Source of the DNA: Candidatus Gastranaerophilales bacterium
GTDB taxonomy: Bacteria; Cyanobacteriota; Vampirovibrionia; Gastranaerophilales; Gastranaerophilaceae
DNA: 53,474 nucleotides
NCBI GenBank assembly: GCA_944323695.1
Contig: CALUTI010000005.1
Span: 1 to 53,474, forward strand
Direction of reading: 5' to 3'
The notes under the pieces are model-generated. The model was not told where the DNA came from. It saw only the letters and a program-made list of their open reading frames with translations, and did not search any database. Each line of letters begins with the position of its first letter. Within the stretch, counting starts at the first letter, position 1. The position numbers were made by a program, and so were the translations under genes. Below are positions 9,033 to 16,879 of this stretch, piece after piece.

Positions 9033-10112
9033 ATGCAAGAGAAAAATAAACAATTTCATTTAGGCAAACGAATGGCAGTTATTGTAATAACTGCCAACCG
9101 CGCAGATATTATTGATGATTATCTTTTTGCATTAGGTGAGTCTTATGATGATGCCGGAGTGGATTGTATTATATTTGACGGTAGTGACAATAACGATACT
9201 AAAAAGGTAGTTGAAAAATGGAATAAACGTTTTTTAAAAGATAATAGAGAGTTTTTGTTTTACAAAAAATATAACGCAACTAAAGATATTTATTCAATTG
9301 ATCAAAAAGTAATTGATGCCTGCAAAGAGTATGCCGATAAATATGAATATTTATGGCTTCAACGTGACAGATTAGGAATATTATTTAATAATTGCCTGGA
9401 AAATCTTTATAATATTTTAGCTAAAAATCCTGATATAATTGCTATATATAATTCCATAGATGAAAAAATTGAAAATTGTAACAGTTTTTATAAAGATTGT
9501 AGAGAATTTTTTAAAGATTATTATGCAGTTATAACGACATTAGGCCAATATATATTTAAATCTTCGTTCATAAAATCTGTAATAGAAGAAATTCCTTTGG
9601 ACGAAAAAACATATAGTCTTTATTTCCCAACAGCTGTTTTTCACTATATCGCAAACCGTGAATTTCTTGCTGCGAATTGCTCAGGTTCAATATTTAAATA
9701 TCATAGAAAAGCTATCACAAGTCGTTCTCATTGGTATAAATTCTTCTTTAAGCAATGGTTTGAGTTTATGTATAAAACACTTGTTAATCTTCCTGAAATT
9801 TACCGTGATTTAGTTCCGGTTATACTGAAAAAATGGAATGAACGATACAAATTGTGTCACCCTGTGGCATTATTATATTTGCATAAAGATTACGGTATAA
9901 GTAAGGATGAAATAGATAGATACGCACGGCAAATTCCGTTTATAAGTACTACGCCATTATCTATTTTTTACAAAATTTCCGAGATTGATTTTAAAAAAGA
10001 AAGCTTTAAAAATTTATTGAAAATAATTGAAGATTATGGAAAGGAAGTTGAGCAAAACCCGGATATTACTAATCTGGGAAAATTGGAAAAAGAACCTATA
10101 GGAGCAAAATAA
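9033..10112 (+). CDS. Glycosyltransferase-like protein, paralogous to the C-terminal half of the preceding gene
   Basis: 359 residues from ATG 9033. The core begins MAVIVITANRAD and includes FDGSDNNDTK and YLWLQRDRL, closely parallel to residues 335 onward of the previous protein, so the two domains are tandem duplicates. ATG 9033 has no convincing ribosome site. Its frame is open back to the G tract at 8870, and the intervening 54 codons include ERKIFGIKFKHTFYFKK, the N-terminal module seen in other proteins of these operons. The real product is therefore probably made as a fusion through the G tract when it has 9 or 12 G, with little expression otherwise. Confidence 0.75.
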   Translation: MQEKNKQFHLGKRMAVIVITANRADIIDDYLFALGESYDDAGVDCIIFDGSDNNDTKKVVEKWNKRFLKDNREFLFYKKYNATKDIYSIDQKVIDACKEYADKYEYLWLQRDRLGILFNNCLENLYNILAKNPDIIAIYNSIDEKIENCNSFYKDCREFFKDYYAVITTLGQYIFKSSFIKSVIEEIPLDEKTYSLYFPTAVFHYIANREFLAANCSGSIFKYHRKAITSRSHWYKFFFKQWFEFMYKTLVNLPEIYRDLVPVILKKWNERYKLCHPVALLYLHKDYGISKDEIDRYARQIPFISTTPLSIFYKISEIDFKKESFKNLLKIIEDYGKEVEQNPDITNLGKLEKEPIGAK

Positions 10113-10907
10113 ATGAAACAAATATCAAAAGAATTAAGAAAACATGCATTATATTTGTCGCACAAATGTCAGGACGGAAATCTGCAAAGTGTTTTTTCCT
10201 GCCTTGATATTGTGTGGGTTTTGTATGATAAAATTATGAACTGGTCGCCTGAAACAGCCCGGGATGATAACAGAGACTTTTTTATAATTTCAAAAGGTCA
10301 GGCTACCTTGGCGCTTTATCCTGTTTTGATTGAAAAAGGATACTTTACTATGGATGAAATTGCTCCTGAAATAGGAAATTTTAACAGCCGTTATTGTATT
10401 CAGACTGATCTTACAAAATTTGACGGCGGTATTGAAAATAATGCGGGTTCCTTAGGTCACGGTCTGCCTTTTGCTACAGGAATTGCAAATGCAAATAAAA
10501 TTAAAAAATCAAGTTCAAATGTCTATGTACTATGCGGTGACGGTGAATTCTGCGAAGGAACAATGTGGGAATCATGCATTTTTGCATCTGCTAAAAAGCT
10601 TGATAACCTTTGCGTGATAATTGATGATAACAATTCCGTCGGCGCAATGGTTGATATGGGTGATATGAAACAAAAATTGGAAACATTTAATTTTGATGTA
10701 AGAGTTGTTGACGGGCATGATACGGAGGAAATTGAAAAAGTCTTTAATCAACTTAAAACAATGAAAAACGGCAAGCCAAAAGCTGTGATTGCCAAAACGG
10801 TTAGAGGATTTGGCTCCAAGACAATGACGGAACATGATATTTGGTTCCATAAAAGTCCGAATGCAGAAGAATTAGAATTATTATCAAAGGAGGTTGAATT
10901 AGCATGA
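10113..10907 (+). CDS. Transketolase-like protein, N-terminal half, pair 2 (divergent)
   Basis: 264 residues. The TPP motif is present, starting GDGEFCEGTMW and closing with IDDNN. The usual histidine motifs are altered: GHIGGS of pair 1 corresponds here to DGNLQS, and SKGH is SKGQ. These residues normally contact TPP or the donor sugar, so this pair likely acts on a different substrate from pair 1. Start ATG 10113 follows AGGAGC. It overlaps its partner at 10904 by ATGA. Confidence 0.82.
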   Translation: MKQISKELRKHALYLSHKCQDGNLQSVFSCLDIVWVLYDKIMNWSPETARDDNRDFFIISKGQATLALYPVLIEKGYFTMDEIAPEIGNFNSRYCIQTDLTKFDGGIENNAGSLGHGLPFATGIANANKIKKSSSNVYVLCGDGEFCEGTMWESCIFASAKKLDNLCVIIDDNNSVGAMVDMGDMKQKLETFNFDVRVVDGHDTEEIEKVFNQLKTMKNGKPKAVIAKTVRGFGSKTMTEHDIWFHKSPNAEELELLSKEVELA

Positions 10908-11809
10908 GACGTGCATTTTTAAAACGTGTTGCAGATATGATAAGAAATGAAGCTGATACAACCTTTTTTACAGTTGATATCGGTATGTGGGCAATCCGTG
11001 ATGTGCTTGCGGAATTTCCTGATAGGTGCACAAATGTCGGTATATATGAAGATGGAATGATTTCTATTGCTGCGGGTATGGCTCGTCGAGGACTTGCCCC
11101 GACTATTTTTGGAATCCAGCCGTATTTAATTGAAAGAACACTTGAGCAAATCAAAATGGATTTGGCTTATCAAAAGTTGGGTGTGAATATAGTCGGTACC
11201 GGTGCTGCTGTCGATTATCCAAAATATGGATATTCTCACTATTGTGCAGAAGATTTGCATGTTATTAAGGCTATCCCCGGCTGTGAATTCATTGCTCCGG
11301 GAAGTGCAAAACAATTTATTCAGTTATTTAATTCTACTTATCGTGACGGTCATCCGACATTTTTTAGAGTGAGTGATCACCCTAATTCAAAATATGATCC
11401 GGATGTGGAATTTAATAAGGCTGTTGTTATGCAAAAGGGTTCAAAGGCTACTGTAATTGCGGTTTCTATAATGCTTGATGATGTTATGGAAGTTTGTAAA
11501 AATCTTGATGTAACTGTTTTGTATTATACAACCCTTGAGCCGTTTGACAGGGAAACACTGTCAAAATATTACAATGACGGTAAAATCCTTATTGTTGAGC
11601 CTCAATTTGAGGGCAGCCTTACATTCGATGTTATAAAAACATTTGAAGGAAAGCCGGTCATGGTTGAAGAAGTTGCATTCCCCCGGGAAATATTCAGAAA
11701 CTACGGGACATACGAAGAAAAAATGCAGTATTATGGTTTGACTAAAGAAAATATCAAACTGAAATTGGAAAAATTAATCGGAGCAGAATATGGATGCTTA
11801 CAAAAATAA
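10904..11809 (+). CDS. Transketolase-like protein, C-terminal half, pair 2
   Basis: 301 residues, pyrimidine-binding and C-terminal domains of a TPP enzyme. The motif NVGIYEDGMISIAAGM keeps the activating Glu. It starts behind AAAGGAGG, overlaps the N-half by four bases and runs 20 bases into the following epimerase gene. Together with 10113-10907 it makes a second complete split transketolase-like enzyme in the same operon. Confidence 0.82.
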   Translation: MRRAFLKRVADMIRNEADTTFFTVDIGMWAIRDVLAEFPDRCTNVGIYEDGMISIAAGMARRGLAPTIFGIQPYLIERTLEQIKMDLAYQKLGVNIVGTGAAVDYPKYGYSHYCAEDLHVIKAIPGCEFIAPGSAKQFIQLFNSTYRDGHPTFFRVSDHPNSKYDPDVEFNKAVVMQKGSKATVIAVSIMLDDVMEVCKNLDVTVLYYTTLEPFDRETLSKYYNDGKILIVEPQFEGSLTFDVIKTFEGKPVMVEEVAFPREIFRNYGTYEEKMQYYGLTKENIKLKLEKLIGAEYGCLQK

Positions 11810-12812
11810 AAAAGTTCTTGTAACGGGTGCGACAGGCCTTATTGGCAGTAATCTTGTTGAGAAACTTATGTCAATCGATAATATTTATGTTACGGTTCTT
11901 GCCAGAAATGAAAACAAGGTTAAAGCACTTTTTGAAAAATATTTAAATAGTCCGAATTTTAAGTATATTATACAAGATATTACTGAACCGTTTAATTTTA
12001 CCGAGGATTTTGATTATATATTTCACGCGGCAGGTTCTATCTCAGGGGAAGCTATCCGCAACTATCCGGTTGATATTATTAATGCAAATGTTGAAGGTAC
12101 AAAAAATTGCCTTGAATATTTAAAAAAGAATAAAAAAGGAAGGCTTGTCGTGTTTTCCTCCGCAACTGTTTACGGCAATAGCACCGGTAAAAATATAATA
12201 GTTGATGAAGAAGATACAACAATTACGGACAAATTAGGTTCTGCTATTTGCGCTTATTCGCAAAGCAAAAGAATGGCAGAAACCCTTGCAAGAGCGTATT
12301 TTACTCAATTCAATACCAGCGTTGTTATTGCAAGATTCAGCTATGTATATGGATTTACTAAGTTTTATCCGAATACTGCATTTTTTGAATTTATAAAGAA
12401 AGCTTTAAACGGTGAAGATATTATTCTAAATGGTACGTCTTTTGCAAGACGGGATAATATTTATGTCGAAGACGCTATAGATATGCTATTAGTTGTTGCG
12501 GCCGAAGGAGTTTCAGGTGAGGCTTATAATATATCCTGCGCAAACAAAAGTTTTGCAGCAATTGATGAAATCGCTGAAGAAATCGCAAGTGCCGCAAATA
12601 AGATTAAAAACAACTGCGTAAAAGTTGTTAAAAAATGTTTTGATGATAATAGTCGAGGTGCCGGCATTATTATTAATAATGCCAAAATCCGCGCCCTGAG
12701 CGATTTTAGGGGGGGGGGTAGGTCCCCTCTCATAGGATTAGAAGCCGGCATCTTCGAAACAGTCAATAGATTTAATCAGGAGATTGTTAATAAGGAAGGA
12801 GGTGCCAAATGA
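11790..12812 (+). CDS. NAD-dependent sugar epimerase/dehydratase with internal poly-G tract
   Basis: 340-residue extended SDR. The Rossmann motif GATGLIGSNL is near residues 13-22, and the catalytic pair is in AYSQSK near 152-157. It should modify an NDP-sugar in the operon. A G10 run near residue 308 encodes RGGGR inside the C-terminal substrate domain; the sequence after it (PLIGLEAGIFETV) is the expected family C-terminus, so this is the in-frame state. Gain of one G gives TAG at once and loss of one G gives TAG five codons on, removing about 30 residues. Substrate unknown. Confidence 0.82.
   Translation: MDAYKNKKVLVTGATGLIGSNLVEKLMSIDNIYVTVLARNENKVKALFEKYLNSPNFKYIIQDITEPFNFTEDFDYIFHAAGSISGEAIRNYPVDIINANVEGTKNCLEYLKKNKKGRLVVFSSATVYGNSTGKNIIVDEEDTTITDKLGSAICAYSQSKRMAETLARAYFTQFNTSVVIARFSYVYGFTKFYPNTAFFEFIKKALNGEDIILNGTSFARRDNIYVEDAIDMLLVVAAEGVSGEAYNISCANKSFAAIDEIAEEIASAANKIKNNCVKVVKKCFDDNSRGAGIIINNAKIRALSDFRGGGRSPLIGLEAGIFETVNRFNQEIVNKEGGAK
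12709..12718 (+). repeat. Poly-G tract (G10) inside an epimerase gene, in-frame state
   Basis: Ten G following the codons for SDF. The reading frame is intact with 10 G; 9 or 11 G both lead to stop codons within 15 bases. It is placed where a slip removes the C-terminal part of the enzyme. Confidence 0.85.
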
Positions 12813-12830
12813 TATAGAAAAGGAAAAAAC

Positions 12831-13571
12831 ATGAAAAAATTTAACGAAAAAGTTGTGCTTGTAACAGGTGCAACTTCAGGAATTGGCGAGGCAACGGCAA
12901 AAATGTTTGCACAGTGCGGTGCCTCAGTAGTTTTAGTAGGACGAAATAAAGATAAAGGTATTCAAATTGAGCAAGAAATAAGGGCAAAAGGGCAGGAAGC
13001 CTATTTCATAACCTGTGATGTATCAAAAGAAGAAGATGTAATAGAAATGGTTAATAAAGCTATTAAAAAATATAAAAAAATAGATATCTTATTTAATAAT
13101 GCAGGAATAATGTTGCCATCCCGTGAAATTGAACGGATGCCGGTTGATGACTGGAAAAAATCAATTGACGTCAATTTAACGGGGTGTTTTCTTGTGTCCA
13201 GGTATGTAAAACCTTATTTGTTAAAAGAAAAAGGTACAATAATAAATAATGCATCTATTGCGGGCTTGCAATATTATGCTGCGGGCCGATCCTATGCCTA
13301 TAGTGCGACAAAAGCTGCCGTAATTCAGTTTTCTCATCAAATGGCAAAAAATTACGGCGAGGAAGGCATCCGTGTAAATTGTATTTGTCCGGGTATTATT
13401 GATACTCCTATTTTAGGTGACAGAGACAGGAGTGTCTACGCACAGAGAGTCCCTTTGAAACGTTTGGGAACTCCTGATGATGTTGCAAAAGCAGTTTTGT
13501 TCCTGGCTTCTGAAGATGCTCAATATTTAACGGGTGTTGTTCTGCCTATTGATGGCGGGGTATCTTTATAG
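12831..13571 (+). CDS. Short-chain dehydrogenase/reductase
   Basis: Classical SDR of 246 residues, the standard length. The cofactor motif GATSGIG is at 13-19, NNAG near residue 90, and the catalytic YSATK near 160. The C-terminus ends DGGVSL as in FabG-like enzymes. It probably oxidises or reduces a sugar hydroxyl/keto group or a precursor for the operon's glycan. A FabG function is unlikely given the context. Ribosome site AAAGGA lies just before the start. Confidence 0.85.
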   Translation: MKKFNEKVVLVTGATSGIGEATAKMFAQCGASVVLVGRNKDKGIQIEQEIRAKGQEAYFITCDVSKEEDVIEMVNKAIKKYKKIDILFNNAGIMLPSREIERMPVDDWKKSIDVNLTGCFLVSRYVKPYLLKEKGTIINNASIAGLQYYAAGRSYAYSATKAAVIQFSHQMAKNYGEEGIRVNCICPGIIDTPILGDRDRSVYAQRVPLKRLGTPDDVAKAVLFLASEDAQYLTGVVLPIDGGVSL

Positions 13572-13589
13572 AAAGGGAAAAAATTAATT

Positions 13590-14318
13590 ATGACTATTTT
13601 AAAAAACAGAATTCAAAAAGTTAGTAATACAACAAATGTTCTTTATTCGTTTGATATTTTTGATACTGTTTTTACTCGTTCTGTAGCGGAGCCTGTAGCA
13701 ATTTTTTCTTTGATGCAATCGATTTTAATGACTGATAAATCCTTTTTGGATATTCCTCAAATTGTCAGAAGTAACTTTTTTACAATCAGAATTGATTCAG
13801 AAGCATTTATAAGGGCGAACAAATATATCACATGTCAGGTTTTTGAAATAACTTTAGATGATATATACAATAATATAAAACATAACTATGACTTATCAAT
13901 TGAGCAGATTGAAAGACTTAAGGAACTTGAAATTACAACTGAAATCAAAAATATTGTACCCATTCCGGAAACTATTAATAAAATTAAATCTTATCTGTAT
14001 GATAAAAAACGTGTTGTTTTAATTTCAGATATGTATTTGAACGAAAAGCAGATAAGAAGACTGCTTGTGAGTATTGATGAGATATTTGAGGATATAAAAA
14101 TTTATGTTTCTAGCGAGTTCAATAAAACAAAGAATAACGGGAATTTGTATGAATATATAAAACAAGAGGAAAATATTGATTATTGTAACTGGTATCATGT
14201 AGGCGATAATTGGGCAGTTGATGTTAAAAAAGCCAGAAATAAAAATATAAATGCGAATTTATTGGAAAAAGAACCATTAATGCCTTATGAAGCGCGTTAT
14301 TTATGGGAAAAAAATTGA
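13590..14318 (+). CDS. HAD-like hydrolase domain, N-terminal part of a split gene
   Basis: 242 residues with the HAD nucleophile motif FDIFDTVFTR near residue 21 and later VLISDMYLNEKQI and GDNWAVDV, motifs II to IV of the superfamily. Proteins of this kind in polysaccharide loci normally continue with a second domain, and that domain is found in the next, +1 frame from 14287. The break is at an A7 run (14308-14314): removing one A joins the two into a single protein of roughly 680 residues. Phase variation, transcriptional slippage or an assembly indel could explain it. Function in the glycan pathway is not defined. Confidence 0.75.
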   Translation: MTILKNRIQKVSNTTNVLYSFDIFDTVFTRSVAEPVAIFSLMQSILMTDKSFLDIPQIVRSNFFTIRIDSEAFIRANKYITCQVFEITLDDIYNNIKHNYDLSIEQIERLKELEITTEIKNIVPIPETINKIKSYLYDKKRVVLISDMYLNEKQIRRLLVSIDEIFEDIKIYVSSEFNKTKNNGNLYEYIKQEENIDYCNWYHVGDNWAVDVKKARNKNINANLLEKEPLMPYEARYLWEKN

Positions 14319-15636
14319 GGATGTCGATTTCCAATTATTAATTGGTGTAGCAAAATTAACAAGAAGATTGAGTAAAGATAACAGTGACGTATACAAATTT
14401 GGTGCATCATTTGCCGGTCCGTTATTATTCGGGTATGTAAAATGGCTAATAAATGAAGCTTTGCACTATAATGTAAAAACTCTTTATTTTATAGCTCGTG
14501 ATGGTTATATTTTAAAAGAAATTGCTGATATAATAATAAAAGAACGGAATTTAAATATTAAAACCAAATATATTTACGCATCAAGAAAAGTATGGCGTGT
14601 CGCAAACGAACATAATATTGATTGCTTTTTGTCTGTAATGAATAGTGAATATTTTGATAGATTCTCGACTTCCTTTGTAGCAGAACGCTTAGGGCTATCA
14701 AAAGATGAATTTACACGTTTAACAGGTTTTGAATGCAATAATAAAATTTTAAGCGAAAACTCCAGAAAATATTTATACGAAAAATTAGAAAACAATACGG
14801 CACTAAAACAAACTCTTATTGAAAAATATAAAATTAAAAATGAACTCTCAATAAAATATTTACAACAGGAGCTTGATTTTAGAGATAAAGATATTTGGTT
14901 TGTTGATGTCCATGGCTCCGGCAAAACTCAGGACATCTTAATAAAAACTCTGAAAAGCTTTTGTAATAATAATTTTGAATTCTTTTATTTTAGTTTGGAT
15001 ATTTCTATGACACCGGAAAATATAGCCGAAAAACGACAATATTTTACATATTTTCACATAAAACATTGGATGGAACTTCTTTGTCGGACTCCTGAGGGAC
15101 AAACTATAGGTTACAAAGAACATAATGGATATATCTATCCTATAAAAGGAAAATCTAATAATAATTTATTGAAGTGGGGTTTTAATTCTTATGTGGATGC
15201 CGTAAAGGATTACAGTAGGTTAATTCTTGAATTTGAACAGAAAAATAATATTAGTCTGGTATCGTATTCCTTGTGTAAAAAATATTTTGAATATTTTAAT
15301 TATTCCCTTGACAGAAATACTGCGGATTTGATTGGTTCTGTTCCGTTGTCAATCCTGGGTAATGAAAATAATCCTCAAGAGGCAGCGCCTGTATTTGGAT
15401 TTTTTGATTATTTTAAAATCCTATTTGGTCTGCATACAGATATCAATTATTTAGATAGTATTTCTTATGTTCGATCAAATAAATATTTCAGAAGTTTGAG
15501 AAAATTTTTGGATAAACACGGTTCGTTAAGAAATTTTTTCTTTGAGTTTTATAAAAATAATGAAGAAAAGGAAGTTTACCTGAAAATTTTGGGACAAAAA
15601 ATCACATTAAAAAAATTGTTTGGCTGGAGGGTGTAA
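14287..15636 (+). CDS. C-terminal domain of the split HAD glycan-locus protein
   Basis: The frame is open from 14287, though translation most likely enters it at the A7 run. The domain contains GASFAGPLLFGYVKWLI and LYFIARDGYILKE, hallmarks of the region that follows the HAD domain in large glycan-locus proteins. No ribosome site precedes ATG 14287, which argues for fusion with the upstream frame. The C-terminus has KILGQKITLKKLFGW, reminiscent of the ILGIKxK modules of neighbouring proteins. It ends with a TAATG overlap onto the methyltransferase gene. The role is unknown. Confidence 0.7.
   Translation: MKRVIYGKKIEDVDFQLLIGVAKLTRRLSKDNSDVYKFGASFAGPLLFGYVKWLINEALHYNVKTLYFIARDGYILKEIADIIIKERNLNIKTKYIYASRKVWRVANEHNIDCFLSVMNSEYFDRFSTSFVAERLGLSKDEFTRLTGFECNNKILSENSRKYLYEKLENNTALKQTLIEKYKIKNELSIKYLQQELDFRDKDIWFVDVHGSGKTQDILIKTLKSFCNNNFEFFYFSLDISMTPENIAEKRQYFTYFHIKHWMELLCRTPEGQTIGYKEHNGYIYPIKGKSNNNLLKWGFNSYVDAVKDYSRLILEFEQKNNISLVSYSLCKKYFEYFNYSLDRNTADLIGSVPLSILGNENNPQEAAPVFGFFDYFKILFGLHTDINYLDSISYVRSNKYFRSLRKFLDKHGSLRNFFFEFYKNNEEKEVYLKILGQKITLKKLFGWRV
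14308..14314 (+). repeat. A7 run at the frame break in the HAD gene
   Basis: Seven A between GGG and TTG. With A7 the upstream frame stops at 14318; with A6 it continues WEKIEDVDFQ and stays open to 15636. The required change is +1 in reading terms, so this is not a dnaX-type -1 site. Confidence 0.7.
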
Positions 15637-16655
15637 TGAAAAAAATCATACAAAGTCTATTTTCAGTAACTAATAGTTTGGACAAAAGACATAAAATAAT
15701 TTCAATTCTCGGGATTAAACTAAAATTTAAACGCCGTAGGAATTTTGCAGTAGAAATTATATCGGAAGATATTTCAAATCTCAATGAAATAAAAGAAAAT
15801 TTTGAATGTCCGTTTTGTAAATCAGAAAAATACTATCCTGTTAAATCTTTTAAATTTTCTGGACTTATTGAAGAATATGAAAAAGTATATAGAATTGATC
15901 CTATAGGTGAAAGATTACGGTACAAAAAATTAGTAAAATATAAATGTGCTGAATGTGGCATTGAATTCTATAATTATACTATAGTTACACCACCTGTTTT
16001 TTACGAAAAATTATTGGCAACGGGCAACTATATTTATCCCGAATATAAATGGGAATATGAAAAAGCATTAGAATTTATATTGAGTAATAACTGCAAAAGA
16101 GTGTTGGACGTTGCCTGTGGAAGCGGTAATTTCCTTGATAAAATTCAAAATATAACTGAATATTCAATTGGAACCGAATTTAATGCAACTGCCATTGACG
16201 AATGTATTAAAAAAGGACTGAAGGTTACCAATAAAAAATTGGAAGATTTAGATGAAAAATTTGATTTTGTAACAGCATTTCAGATTTTGGAGCACATGGA
16301 AAATCCGAAAATATTTATAAAAAATGTCTTAGAATGTGTAACAAGAGGTGGGTACGCTCTTTTTGCCACTCCAAATCCTGAAGGATTTTGGATTAAAGCT
16401 AATCCTTGGGTCTTGAATTTGCCGCCGCACCATAATTTGGACATTACGGAAGAATTTTATAAAAATCTTGAGAATTATTTTGATGTCAAATTGGTCGGTT
16501 ATTTCCAAGATGAACCTGACTGGGGACTATATAGATCTTTTGTTTTACCAATGCACACTAATTTATCTATGACGTCACAAGATTATTTATGTTTTTTAAA
16601 AGAAAAAGCGTCAATAAAAGGACATAATCATCTTGTCCTATTGCAAAAATTATAA
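15636..16655 (+). CDS. SAM-dependent methyltransferase with N-terminal zinc-ribbon
   Basis: 339 residues. The N-terminus has KIISILGIKLKF (residues about 21-32), the short module shared with other proteins of these operons. Then CPFC and CAEC, about 50 residues apart, suggest a zinc ribbon. The class I methyltransferase fold follows, with motif I VLDVACGSGNFL near residue 155 and FQILEHMENP after it. Zinc-ribbon methyltransferases of this layout include sugar C-methyltransferases; O-methylation is equally possible. It is the last gene of operon 1 and starts in a TAATG overlap. Confidence 0.8.
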   Translation: MKKIIQSLFSVTNSLDKRHKIISILGIKLKFKRRRNFAVEIISEDISNLNEIKENFECPFCKSEKYYPVKSFKFSGLIEEYEKVYRIDPIGERLRYKKLVKYKCAECGIEFYNYTIVTPPVFYEKLLATGNYIYPEYKWEYEKALEFILSNNCKRVLDVACGSGNFLDKIQNITEYSIGTEFNATAIDECIKKGLKVTNKKLEDLDEKFDFVTAFQILEHMENPKIFIKNVLECVTRGGYALFATPNPEGFWIKANPWVLNLPPHHNLDITEEFYKNLENYFDVKLVGYFQDEPDWGLYRSFVLPMHTNLSMTSQDYLCFLKEKASIKGHNHLVLLQKL

Positions 16656-16761
16656 TATTTGCAAAATTTATTATAAAAATGGAAAAGTAATAATTTAAAA
16701 AAGTCTAGCTTTTTGTATAAGTATGGTAAAATGCATGCCAGAATTTTGGTCTTATACAAAA
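16650..16761. repeat. Two intergenic inverted repeats after operon 1
   Basis: An 8-bp AT-only repeat (16650-16657 with 16669-16676) overlaps the end of the methyltransferase gene and may be a weak terminator. A second pair, TTTTGTATAAG at 16711-16721 and CTTATACAAAA at 16751-16761, is a perfect 11-bp inverted repeat with a 29-base loop. The string TTATACAAAATAA (16752-16764) occurs again at 41557-41569 upstream of operon 2, so it may be a regulator site. Nothing else is visible before the promoter at 16842. Confidence 0.6.
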
Positions 16762-16841
16762 TAACGATCTGTGCATAAAAAATAGTATGCCGGTATATAA
16801 TAGATTAAGGATTTTTAAAAAGTCAAATTTGTAAAATTTAT

Positions 16842-16870
16842 TTGACAGAATTCAAAATGTTTTTTATATT
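16842..16870 (+). promoter_or_regulatory. Strong sigma-70-type promoter of the antiporter gene
   Basis: TTGACA (16842-16847), 17-base spacer, TATATT (16865-16870). The ATG at 16880 is only 9 bases after the -10 box and has no ribosome site, so the mRNA is predicted to be leaderless or nearly so. Confidence 0.75.
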
Positions 16871-16879
16871 AAAATAAAG

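Noticed and set aside
14308-14314. Programmed -1 frameshift in the HAD gene
   Set aside because: The joined reading needs a +1 change; -1 slippage meets a stop within ten codons.
16711-16761. Inverted repeat as a terminator of operon 1
   Set aside because: Loop of 29 bases, AT-rich arms and no T-run.
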